Shown here piece by piece: positions 1 through 6,542 of a DNA stretch of 18,538 bases (positions are counted from its first letter, which is position 1; every line of letters starts with the position of its first letter). The DNA comes from Streptosporangiaceae bacterium (GTDB lineage: Bacteria; Actinomycetota; Actinomycetes; Streptosporangiales; Streptosporangiaceae): the NCBI GenBank assembly GCA_030039095.1, contig JASHQP010000019.1:1-18538 (forward strand), given 5' to 3'. The notes beneath the pieces were generated by a model. That model saw nothing but the letters and a program-made list of their open reading frames with translations, was not told where the DNA came from and ran no database searches. The translations under genes and the position numbers were made by a program.

Positions 1-940
1 GGGTCGGGCGCAGCACGTACAGGGCGGCCTCACCGCCGATCGCCTCGGCGCCGGCGTAGCGGCTGAACCCGGGCAGCACGGCCTCGTACGCGAGGTGCAG
101 CGGGCTCAGCGCCTGCTGCACCGCCAGGCCGAGCGCGGGCTGCTCACCGAACCCGTACGCGACGAGCACCCGGCCGTTGCGCGTGTCGGCGAGCCCCTGA
201 AGGCCGCGGGCGACGAACAGCCGCACTCCGTCTGGCGTATAGGGCGGATCGGTGAAGATGAGCTGGGCCGACTCCAGCAGCGTCGGCGGCAGGCCGAGCC
301 GCAGGTCGGCCGCGAAACAGCGCACGTCGAAGCCGCGCTGCCGGGCCTCGTCGTCGATGTATCCGAGCAGCGCCTCGTCGGCGTCGACCACGCTCACCCG
401 CAGCCCATCCGCGCCCCCGGCGAGGAAGAGGCCGAGCGAGGTCAGGTCGTGGTCGCCGACGCAGAGCACCTGAGCGTCACGCAGGTCAAAGCTCCGCCGC
501 AGGTAGTGGCCGCGCTTGAGGACGGTCACCGGGGTGGCCGGCACCTGGTCGAGGTCGCGCTGCGCGGCCGGGGCGTGCTGGACAAGCCGGGCGGCCTCGG
601 CCAGGACCGCCGGGTCGCGCCGGGCCAGCCTGTCCCACGGATCCGGGACGGGCTCGTCCGCGGCGCAGCCGAACTCGGCGGCGTACGCGGCCGCATACCG
701 CTCGCTGATCCGCACCCGCCCGGCCGAGGCGTCAAGGTGCCGCCCGGCCGCGCGCACCACCGCCTCGGCGGTCCGCCGGGAGGTTCCGGTCAGCGACACA
801 AGCTCCGCGACCGACCGGAACTGGCCATCGGTCAGCAGGCAGCCAACCGCGTCGATGCGCCGCCCATCGATCCCGAAGCTGGCCTTGAGCTGCCGCACGG
901 CCGCCAGCGTCGGTTCCGGTTGCGGCGAATCAGAAGACAC
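1..940 (-). CDS. BpsA-like aminopropyltransferase/SAM-fold protein (partial at left edge)
   Basis: This minus-strand frame is open from a GTG at 940 to the window edge (313 codons seen) and its 3' end lies outside. Residues about 10-90 look like a winged-helix domain. Residues about 135-313 form a Rossmann methyltransferase-like domain with VGDHDLTSLG (161-170), VVDADEALLGYI (184-195) and TDPPYTPDGVRLFVARG (230-246). This combination is that of the N4-bis(aminopropyl)spermidine synthase family (BpsA, formerly DUF43), which in thermophiles adds aminopropyl groups from decarboxylated SAM to spermidine. Actinobacterial members are mostly uncharacterised, so polyamine chemistry here is inference. 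The archaeal enzyme carries an acidic GDDD motif; here it reads GDHD. An in-frame TAG lies 39 nt upstream of the GTG, so the start must be this GTG or a later codon. At 313+ residues it is near the family length of about 350. Confidence 0.8.
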   Translation of the reverse strand, partial: MSSDSPQPEPTLAAVRQLKASFGIDGRRIDAVGCLLTDGQFRSVAELVSLTGTSRRTAEAVVRAAGRHLDASAGRVRISERYAAAYAAEFGCAADEPVPDPWDRLARRDPAVLAEAARLVQHAPAAQRDLDQVPATPVTVLKRGHYLRRSFDLRDAQVLCVGDHDLTSLGLFLAGGADGLRVSVVDADEALLGYIDDEARQRGFDVRCFAADLRLGLPPTLLESAQLIFTDPPYTPDGVRLFVARGLQGLADTRNGRVLVAYGFGEQPALGLAVQQALSPLHLAYEAVLPGFSRYAGAEAIGGEAALYVLRPT

Positions 941-973
941 GCGCGTCCCATCGGGTTCGGCATTGGCCCGCCC

Positions 974-998
974 ATGCTACGGCGGCGGCGCCGCCGCC
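974..998 (-). promoter_or_regulatory. Possible promoter -10 with adjoining 18-bp palindrome upstream of the BpsA-like gene
   Basis: On the minus strand TAGCAT (979-974) fits the actinobacterial TANNNT -10 pattern and would give a leader of roughly 27 nt before the GTG at 940. Immediately upstream is the perfect 18-bp palindrome GGCGGCGGCGCCGCCGCC (981-998), which would sit in the spacer between -10 and -35. No convincing -35 is visible. The palindrome could be an operator, or simply a GC-rich repeat. Confidence 0.25.
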
Positions 999-1099
999 CG
1001 GGCTGCCTGCCCGCCCCCACCGCCGGCCTGCCCACCCCACCGCCGGCCAGCCGCGGCCCCATCAGGATGACCAATCGTGATGGACTCGCTGCTCTCCGT

Positions 1100-1118
1100 T
1101 AATATGTCCGTCTAGATT
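1100..1118 (+). promoter_or_regulatory. AT-rich candidate promoter region for the MFS gene
   Basis: The 215-nt divergent intergenic region (941-1155) switches from very GC-rich to AT-rich near 1080. It holds two TANNNT hexamers on the plus strand, TAATAT (1100-1105) and TAGATT (1113-1118), 30-50 nt upstream of the MFS start codons. No good -35 is visible for either. Minus-strand hexamers overlap here too, so the direction is uncertain. Confidence 0.3.
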
Positions 1119-1155
1119 ACGGCGGAAGACGCGCCTTAAATCTCCGAAATCCGCA

Positions 1156-2400
1156 ATGCAAATTGCGCCGGACACGGGATCGTTATGGTCATTCGCTATG
1201 TCGAAGAGCCGGGCAGGGCTGCTCATTGCGCTGGGTGTGGACAATTTCGGTTCTGGCTTGTTCCTGCCAATGGTGATAATTTATGTGACGCGAATTGTGG
1301 GATTGCCAATTGCGGTTGCCGGGACGGTTGTGGCCGCTGGGACCGTAGCGGGACTGGCCATACCGCTCGTTGCGGGCCGGCTGGTCGACCGGGTCGGGGC
1401 GCTGCGGGTCGTGGTCGGCGCCGAGGTCCTGCAGGCGCTCGGGGCGCTGGGTTACCTGGCCGCACGGGGCGCGGCGATCGTCGTGGCGGCGGCGGTCCTG
1501 CTCGCTGCGGGCCAGCAGCTTTTCTACAGCTCGCTGTGCACCCTGATCTCGGACGTGGCCGATGACGGCCCGAAAGACCGGCCGTTCGCGGTGGCCGCCA
1601 TGGTCCGGTCGGCGTGCTTCAGCCTGGGCGGGCTGGCCGCTGGCGGGCTGCTCAGCGTGCTCGGCCGGACCGCCTACCGGATCGCCGTCGGGGCGGACGC
1701 AGTGAGCTTCGCCGCCTGCGCGCTGCTGCTCGCCGTGATGGTGTGTGCCCCGCGCCCGCCTCGCCAGGCCGCCCGCACCGCCGTGCAGGCCTGCCGCGGG
1801 CCATTGTCGGACGGGCTTTTCCTCGGCATTGTCGTCGCCACCGGCCTCGCCGTGCTCTCGATTGACTTCTTCCTCAGCGGCATCTCTATTTACGCGCTCC
1901 GGGAACTGCACACCCGGCCATGGCTGCCGGGTGCGGCTATCGCACTGGCAGGTGGATTGACCGGAGCGGGGGCCACGCTGATGCTGCGGATAACCAAGGG
2001 CCTGAACCGCACGACGGTCATGATCCTTGGTGCCGCGCTCTACGTCGTCTGGTGCGGGATCAGCGTGGCGGCCCTTGCCGTCCCGCCGTCCTGGCGGCCC
2101 GCCGTGCTGCTGGCCGCCACCGTGGTCATGGCCATGGCGGGCCTGCTCCTGCTCAGGGCCGGGGCGCTGGCCGAGGCGGTCGCGCCGGCCGCGGTCCGGG
2201 CGCGCTACCTGGCCGCGTTCCAGTACGCGTTCACGGTATCCGGCGTGCTCGCGCCGGCCGTGGTCGCCCTGTTCTCGGTGGCCGCATGGCTGCCGTGGCT
2301 GCTGGACGCCATCAGCGCCGGGCTCGCCGCTGCGCTGCTGCGCTGGCTGACCGGCCGCCTGCCGAGAAGCGCCCTGCACCCGGCGCCGCTGCTGAACTGA
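1156..2400 (+). CDS. MFS transporter, probable efflux permease
   Basis: The 414-residue product is almost entirely hydrophobic, with about 12 predicted membrane segments beginning at GLLIALGVDNFGSGLFLPMV. The loop after segment 2 carries the MFS motif A (GRLVDRVGALRVV, residues 74-86). A basic loop near residues 198-210 fits the central loop between the two six-helix halves. The family moves small molecules across the inner membrane, usually by proton antiport; the substrate cannot be read from sequence. The start is uncertain: ATG 1156 adds 14 residues with a rare TTA codon (codon 10), while ATG 1198 (MSKSRAGLL) begins right before the first helix. Neither has a clear ribosome-binding site. 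The first 70 or so codons use noticeably more A/T at third positions than the rest. An AraC-type regulator follows 48 nt downstream on the same strand and may regulate it. Confidence 0.85.
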   Translation: MQIAPDTGSLWSFAMSKSRAGLLIALGVDNFGSGLFLPMVIIYVTRIVGLPIAVAGTVVAAGTVAGLAIPLVAGRLVDRVGALRVVVGAEVLQALGALGYLAARGAAIVVAAAVLLAAGQQLFYSSLCTLISDVADDGPKDRPFAVAAMVRSACFSLGGLAAGGLLSVLGRTAYRIAVGADAVSFAACALLLAVMVCAPRPPRQAARTAVQACRGPLSDGLFLGIVVATGLAVLSIDFFLSGISIYALRELHTRPWLPGAAIALAGGLTGAGATLMLRITKGLNRTTVMILGAALYVVWCGISVAALAVPPSWRPAVLLAATVVMAMAGLLLLRAGALAEAVAPAAVRARYLAAFQYAFTVSGVLAPAVVALFSVAAWLPWLLDAISAGLAAALLRWLTGRLPRSALHPAPLLN

Positions 2401-2448
2401 GCGTTCGCGTCTCGGCGCCGGGCGGCGGGATCAGGTAAGCATGGGTCT

Positions 2449-3294
2449 ATGGCGGCCGAGAACGCACGCTACTGGCAGCACGCCGCTGTGCCCGGCGTGG
2501 ACCTGCTGCGGGCCAGGTTCGTGACCCACCGCTACAGCAGGCACGCCCACGAGACGTTCACCCTCGGCCTGATCGAGGCGGGGGTGGAGGAGTTCGAGTA
2601 CGGCGGCAGCCTGCTGCGCGCCGGAGCCGGCGCTGTGGCGCTGCTGAACCCCGACGTCGTGCACACCGGCCAGGCCGCAGGGCCGGATGGCTGGACGTAC
2701 CGGGTTCTCTACCCCGCGGTGGACGTGGTGACCGGGGTAGCCGGCGAGATCGGCTGGCCACGCGCGATCCCGTCGTTCCCGCAGACGGTGGTCTATGACG
2801 AGCGCAGCGCCCGGCTGCTGCTGGCGGCCCACGTGGCCGCCGAGCGCGGCGACCCGCTCTCCTCGTCCAGCCTGCTGCGGGCAGGGCTGGCGGGCCTGCT
2901 GCTGGCCCATGCAAAGCCGGCCCGCCCGGCCGGGCCGGCCCCTGCCCGGCGGGCCCCGGGCGCGGTCCGTGCCGCCAGGGATGTGATCGCGGAGCGGCTC
3001 ACCGACCCGCCGAGCCTCGATGATCTCGCCCGGATCACCGGGATGAGCCCGTTCGCGCTGCTGCGCGCCTTCCGGGCGGAGACCGGCCTGCCGCCGCACG
3101 CGTACCTGAACCAGCTCCGGGTGCGCCTGGCCCGCCGGCTGCTCGACGACGGCCTGGCGCCCGCGGTGGTCGCCGCCAAGGCGGGCTTCGCCGACCAGGC
3201 GCACCTCACCCGGCACTTCAAGCGGGTGATCGGCGTGCCGCCCGGCGCCTATCAGCGCGAGCGGACGGCATCGGGCGTAATATCCACCGGGTGA
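2449..3294 (+). CDS. AraC-family transcriptional regulator with N-terminal cupin sensor
   Basis: The 281-residue protein has an AraC-type beta-barrel sensor at the N-terminus: HAHETFTLGLIEAG and GAVALLNPDVVHTGQA resemble the cupin ligand pocket of this family. A C-terminal pair of helix-turn-helix motifs covers residues about 175-275, with PPSLDDLARITGMSPFALLRAFRAETGLP and the family hallmark AGFADQAHLTRHFKRVIGVPPGAYQ. Such regulators bind promoter DNA and respond to a small ligand. The linker (about 155-175) is rich in Ala, Pro and Arg. It follows the MFS gene by 48 nt on the same strand, so control of the transporter is a reasonable but unproven idea. Ligand unknown. ATG 2449 is preferred; ATG 2441 is out of frame. 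The stop codon overlaps the next gene's start. Confidence 0.9.
   Translation: MAAENARYWQHAAVPGVDLLRARFVTHRYSRHAHETFTLGLIEAGVEEFEYGGSLLRAGAGAVALLNPDVVHTGQAAGPDGWTYRVLYPAVDVVTGVAGEIGWPRAIPSFPQTVVYDERSARLLLAAHVAAERGDPLSSSSLLRAGLAGLLLAHAKPARPAGPAPARRAPGAVRAARDVIAERLTDPPSLDDLARITGMSPFALLRAFRAETGLPPHAYLNQLRVRLARRLLDDGLAPAVVAAKAGFADQAHLTRHFKRVIGVPPGAYQRERTASGVISTG
3278..3283 (+). promoter_or_regulatory. -10 element for a leaderless GNAT transcript
   Basis: TAATAT lies 7 nt upstream of the GTG at 3291, the spacing expected when transcription begins at the start codon, as is common in actinobacteria. It is encoded within the last codons of the upstream AraC gene as GTA ATA, where ATA is a rare isoleucine codon at this G+C content. 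No -35 element is obvious. Confidence 0.45.
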
Positions 3295-3728
3295 CCGTCC
3301 AGGTAGAGGTGCTCGACGAGGTGACCGGCGAGGTCGTCGAGGCGTTCGGCCGCCTGATCCCGCAGCTGTCCAGGTCCGCAGGGCCGCCCACCAAGGAGTC
3401 GCTGGAAGCGGTCGTCGGCTGCCCGGCCAACACGGTCCTGCTGGCCCGCTCCTCCGGCGCCATCACCGGCACGATGACCCTGGTCATGTTCCCGATCCCG
3501 ACCGGGGTGCGGGCCTGGATCGAGGACGTGGTCGTGGACGAGTCGGCGCGCGGCCAGGGCACCGCCGAGGCGATGATGCAGGAGTCGCTGCGGATCGCCC
3601 GCGAGAGGGGTGCCCGGACCGTCGACCTGACGTCGCGCCCGGAGCGCGCCGCGGCCGGGCGGCTCTACGAGCGGCTCGGCTTCACGATCCGCGAGACCCG
3701 CCTGTACCGCTACACCGGGGCGAGCTAG
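3291..3728 (+). CDS. GNAT-family N-acetyltransferase
   Basis: The 145-residue protein shows the GNAT core: a beta strand AWIEDVVVDESARGQGTAEA (75-94) with the acetyl-CoA pyrophosphate-binding signature R-G-Q-G-T-A (87-92), and a late LTSRPERAAAGRLYERLGF (113-131) typical of motif B. The family transfers an acetyl group from acetyl-CoA to an amine on a small molecule or protein; the acceptor is unknown. The GTG start overlaps the TGA of the AraC gene in GTGA, which would allow translational coupling. The TAATAT at 3278 also suggests separate leaderless expression. The length is at the short end of the normal range for a single GNAT domain. No domain appears missing. Confidence 0.88.
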   Translation: MTVQVEVLDEVTGEVVEAFGRLIPQLSRSAGPPTKESLEAVVGCPANTVLLARSSGAITGTMTLVMFPIPTGVRAWIEDVVVDESARGQGTAEAMMQESLRIARERGARTVDLTSRPERAAAGRLYERLGFTIRETRLYRYTGAS

Positions 3729-3764
3729 CCGAGCTGCGCCGGGTCCGCCATGACCGCGCCGGCA

Positions 3765-4448
3765 TCAGTCGCCATCGCCACCGGATTCTGTCGGACCGCC
3801 CGTAACGTCACGCCCCGGGCTCGGCCAGCGAGGTGACCGGCCCGAGGTCAGCAGCAGTGTCCGCCACGGGTCCCCGGCGCCCCGGCCGGGCGCTGGCATG
3901 CGCTGGGGAACCCCGGCGCGCCACCCGGCGAGCACGATCTCCGGCGCGGCGGGCCGGTGCTCCTTGCCGAGCGCCTTCGCGAGGTCCCACGCGTGCAGGG
4001 GCCACTCGGCGCAGGCGGCACCGGCCATGCCGCCCACGGTCACCAGCGCGTCCCGGTAGCGGTGATGCGGCATATCCCAGAGCGGCCCGAGCCGTCGCGC
4101 GTACAACCGGGCGGCCTGCGCGAACGCGGCGATGTGCTGAGCCGCCGGACGGTCGGCGAGCGCCGCGAGCTCGGCCGCGTTCTGCCTGGCCAGCTTGCGG
4201 GTCAGGGTGTCGGGATGCGCGCCGGTGGCCATCAGCCGCGCCAGCCTGCTGGCTGGGGCGTCGTCGAGGTACTCGTGGTAGTCGTCGGCAACGCAGCGCA
4301 GGTGCCCGGCAAGGTCGGCGGCACGCTAGCCCGTGCACGGCGTCTGTGCCGCCCAGGTCTGCTCGTCGAACTGGCAAGCCAGCTCGACGATGACGGTCAC
4401 GCCGTCCCGGTAAGCGGCTAACCCGCCAGCCGCGGACCAGCCCGTCAC
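3765..4448 (-). pseudogene. Maleylpyruvate-isomerase/DinB-fold protein interrupted by an amber codon
   Basis: Reading from GTG 4448, the frame gives MTGWSAAGGLAAYRDGVTVI and continues to ..EQTWAAQTPCTG, then TAG (4328-4326, codon 41), then RADLAGHL and onward without a break to the stop at 3765. The family motif here is normally PC-x-GW-x-x-x-DL-x-x-HL, so the amber sits exactly where the conserved tryptophan (TGG) belongs: a single G-to-A change. The expected metal ligands of the mycothiol-dependent isomerase fold are all present: His48 (GHL) and Glu148/His152 (EWPLH). An ATG at 4232 starts a shorter 155-residue product but would lose His48. A rare TTA codon is at codon 10. The C-terminus resembles family members (WRTLLLTSGRSPRW). 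It converges on the GNAT gene with a 36-nt gap. The partner substrate is unknown. It could also be a sequencing error or a recent null mutation. Confidence 0.72.
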
Positions 4449-4522
4449 CTGGGATCAGGGAAACGGGCGGGCGCCGGGCCGTCCCCTGCCGAACTCCATG
4501 GCTCCTCCCTGGCCGACCTCTG

Positions 4523-4611
4523 GCTCCGGCACAGCCGTAGCCGCCAGCTCTCCGGCACCCCGCGGACAGCCGGAGCTACCCACCCTCCGCCATCCCGCGC
4601 CGTATCGGAGG
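4523..4611 (+). promoter_or_regulatory. Leader with competing hairpins and Shine-Dalgarno sequestration
   Basis: GCTCCGGC (4523-4530) and CTCCGGC (4550-4556) can each pair with the same GCCGGAGC/GCCGGAG segment (4569-4576), so the two stems exclude each other. Downstream, CCTCCG (4584-4589) is perfectly complementary to the ribosome-binding CGGAGG (4606-4611) with a 16-nt loop. I see no clear -10 element in 4441-4620, so the transcription start, and whether all of this is transcribed, is unknown. Complementarity of this kind is easier to get by chance in GC-rich DNA. Confidence 0.3.
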
Positions 4612-4614
4612 AAA
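4606..4614 (+). promoter_or_regulatory. Strong Shine-Dalgarno upstream of a mini-ORF and the ABC exporter
   Basis: CGGAGGAAA is the strongest ribosome-binding site seen here on the plus strand. It stands 9 nt before ATG 4621, which opens an 8-codon frame, and 22 nt before ATG 4634 of the exporter, too far for normal initiation there. Confidence 0.5.
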
Positions 4615-4620
4615 ATAGAG

Positions 4621-4647
4621 ATGACAGTCGGCCATGAGCGCAGTTAG
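4621..4647 (+). CDS. Possible 8-residue leader peptide (MTVGHERS) overlapping the exporter start
   Basis: ATG 4621 is ideally spaced from CGGAGG and encodes MTVGHERS followed by TAG at 4645-4647. It is in a different frame from the exporter gene and overlaps its first annotated ATG (4634) by 14 nt, while the alternative exporter starts ATG 4658 and ATG 4682 lie just beyond its stop. This arrangement suits translational coupling or a stalling leader peptide, as known for the Bacillus heterodimeric exporter BmrCD (leader BmrB). It is short enough to be accidental. No similarity is claimed for the peptide itself. Confidence 0.3.
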   Translation: MTVGHERS

Positions 4648-6529
4648 CCTGCTGAGAATGCCCGCCAATACTCCAACCGCGATGCCGCATGCCCAAACCC
4701 GGCAAACCACCGGCAAGCAGAAGCACGCGGAGCAGACGCCGCTCGCGGCGCTGTGGCGGACCCGGGAGTATCTGCGGGCCTACTATCTGAAGCTCGCGCT
4801 CATGCTCGCCGCCGCGATCACGGCAGCTGGTGCCGAGATCGCGATCCCGCTGCTGATCAAGGGAATCATCGATGGGCCGATCGCGCACGGGAACGCCCGC
4901 GCGCTGCTGCCGCTCGGCCTGGCCGCGACCGCGCTGGGCGTGCTCCAGGCCGCTTTAAACCTTTACCGGCGGTGGGTGCAGGCCAGCGCGGTCACCGACC
5001 TGGAACAGTCGATGCGCGACGCTCTGTACGCGCATCTGCAGCGCCTGCACGCCGGGTTCCACGACGACTGGCAGTCCGGCCAGCTGCTGTCCCGCGCGAC
5101 CACCGACCTCGCCGCGATCCGGCGTTTCGCGGGCTTCGGCACGATCTTCTTCGTCACCAACGTGGTGACGTTCGTCGCGGTCGTGGCGCTGCTGATCAGG
5201 CTGAACTGGTGGCTCGGCCTGCTCACCGGGTGCGTCTTCCTCCCTGTCGTGGGCCTGTGCACGCGTTTCGAGCGGCGCTACCGGGTGCTGTCCCGCCGGT
5301 CCCAGGACCAGCAGGGTGACCTCGCCACGTACGTCGAGGAGGCCGCGACCGGTGTGCGGGTGCTCAAGGCGCTCGGCCGCCGCGACGAGGCGGCCCAGCG
5401 GCACGGCGCCCAGGCCGCGCTCGTGCAGGACACGCAGGTGCAGAAGGCAAGGCTGCGCGGCACGTTCTGGTCCGGCCTCGACCTGCTGCCCAACGCGGTG
5501 ATCGGCATGATCCTGCTGCTCGGCGCGCTCGCGGTCAGCAGGAACGAGCTGACCCTCGGCGGTCTGGTCGCGTTCATCACCCTGGCCCTGCAGATGGTCT
5601 GGCCCATCGAGGCGATGGGCTACATCCTGGCCTCGGGCCAGGAGGCGGCCACTGCCGCGCAGCGGATCTACGAGATCTTCGACACCGACCCCGCCATCAC
5701 CGACCGCGTGGCCGGATCCGGCCGTGCGCCCGCGCAGCCGGCGAGGACGCACGGCCGTCTGGTGTTCGACCGCGTGACGTTCCGATACCCAGGGACGCCG
5801 GCGCCGGTGCTGCGCGGCGTCACCCTGGAGCTCGAGCCGGGCGAGACACTCGCGCTGGTCGGCCCCAACGGCTCGGGCAAGTCGACGCTGATGCAGCTGG
5901 TGCCGAGGCTGGCGGAGGTGTCGTCCGGGGCGATCCTGCTGGACGGAACCGACGTCAGGGATCTGCCGCTCGCCACTCTTCGCTCGGCCGTCGGCTGCGC
6001 GTTCGAGGAACCCACGCTGTTCTCGGTGAGCGTCAGGGAGAACGTCAGCTATGGCAACCCGGGCGCCGGTGAGCAGGAGATACGCGCCGCCCTGGACGCT
6101 GCGCAGGCCGACTTCGTCGCCGGCCTGCCCTGGGGACTGGACACGCGGATCGGCGAGCAGGGCATGGCCCTGTCCGGGGGCCAGCGCCAGCGCGTGGCGC
6201 TGGCTCGCGCGATCCTGGCCAGGCCCGCCGTGCTCCTCCTCGACGACCCGCTGTCAGCGCTCGACGTGCACACCGAGGCAAAGGTCACCCGCGCGCTCGA
6301 GGAGGTGATGGCCGAGTCGACGGCCCTGATCGTGGCGCACCGGCCGTCCACGGTCATGCTCGCCGACCGGGTGGCGCTTCTCGACGGCGGGGTGGTCGTC
6401 GCGACCGGGTCGCACCGGGAGCTGCTCGCGAGCCAGCCCCGCTACCGGAGCCTGATGAGCGGCTCCGACGATGAGCACCCCGGCCTCGACCCGGCCGGGG
6501 ATCCGGGCCTGACGGAGGCCCGCAGGTGA
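4634..6529 (+). CDS. ABC exporter half-transporter A (degenerate ATPase site subunit)
   Basis: The 631-residue protein joins a six-helix exporter membrane domain (about 45-340) to an ATPase domain (about 375-600). Motifs are Walker A GPNGSGKST (410-418), Q-loop position Glu458 instead of Gln, signature LSGGQ (513-517), Walker B LLLDD with Asp538 where the catalytic Glu belongs, and switch His569. So its own Walker B is non-canonical but its signature is intact, which is the pattern of the regulatory half of heterodimeric exporters such as TM287/288 and BmrCD. It likely pairs in the inner membrane with the product of the next gene, 13 nt downstream, to expel lipophilic compounds; the substrate is unknown. 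Codon 108 is the rare leucine codon TTA. The start is uncertain: ATG 4634 is too far from the ribosome-binding site, and 4658 or 4682 are alternatives that remove only a polar leader. Confidence 0.92.
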   Translation: MSAVSLLRMPANTPTAMPHAQTRQTTGKQKHAEQTPLAALWRTREYLRAYYLKLALMLAAAITAAGAEIAIPLLIKGIIDGPIAHGNARALLPLGLAATALGVLQAALNLYRRWVQASAVTDLEQSMRDALYAHLQRLHAGFHDDWQSGQLLSRATTDLAAIRRFAGFGTIFFVTNVVTFVAVVALLIRLNWWLGLLTGCVFLPVVGLCTRFERRYRVLSRRSQDQQGDLATYVEEAATGVRVLKALGRRDEAAQRHGAQAALVQDTQVQKARLRGTFWSGLDLLPNAVIGMILLLGALAVSRNELTLGGLVAFITLALQMVWPIEAMGYILASGQEAATAAQRIYEIFDTDPAITDRVAGSGRAPAQPARTHGRLVFDRVTFRYPGTPAPVLRGVTLELEPGETLALVGPNGSGKSTLMQLVPRLAEVSSGAILLDGTDVRDLPLATLRSAVGCAFEEPTLFSVSVRENVSYGNPGAGEQEIRAALDAAQADFVAGLPWGLDTRIGEQGMALSGGQRQRVALARAILARPAVLLLDDPLSALDVHTEAKVTRALEEVMAESTALIVAHRPSTVMLADRVALLDGGVVVATGSHRELLASQPRYRSLMSGSDDEHPGLDPAGDPGLTEARR

Positions 6530-6542
6530 GCCGGGGGACCAG

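Noticed and set aside
95..1102. 335-codon plus-strand frame opposite the BpsA-like gene
   Set aside because: The minus-strand frame carries clear family motifs, whereas this one is a low-complexity Arg/Pro/Gly shadow.
1189..2379. 396-codon minus-strand frame opposite the MFS gene
   Set aside because: Composition (Gln, Arg, Gly, His) has no membrane or soluble domain; it is the complement of a hydrophobic transporter.
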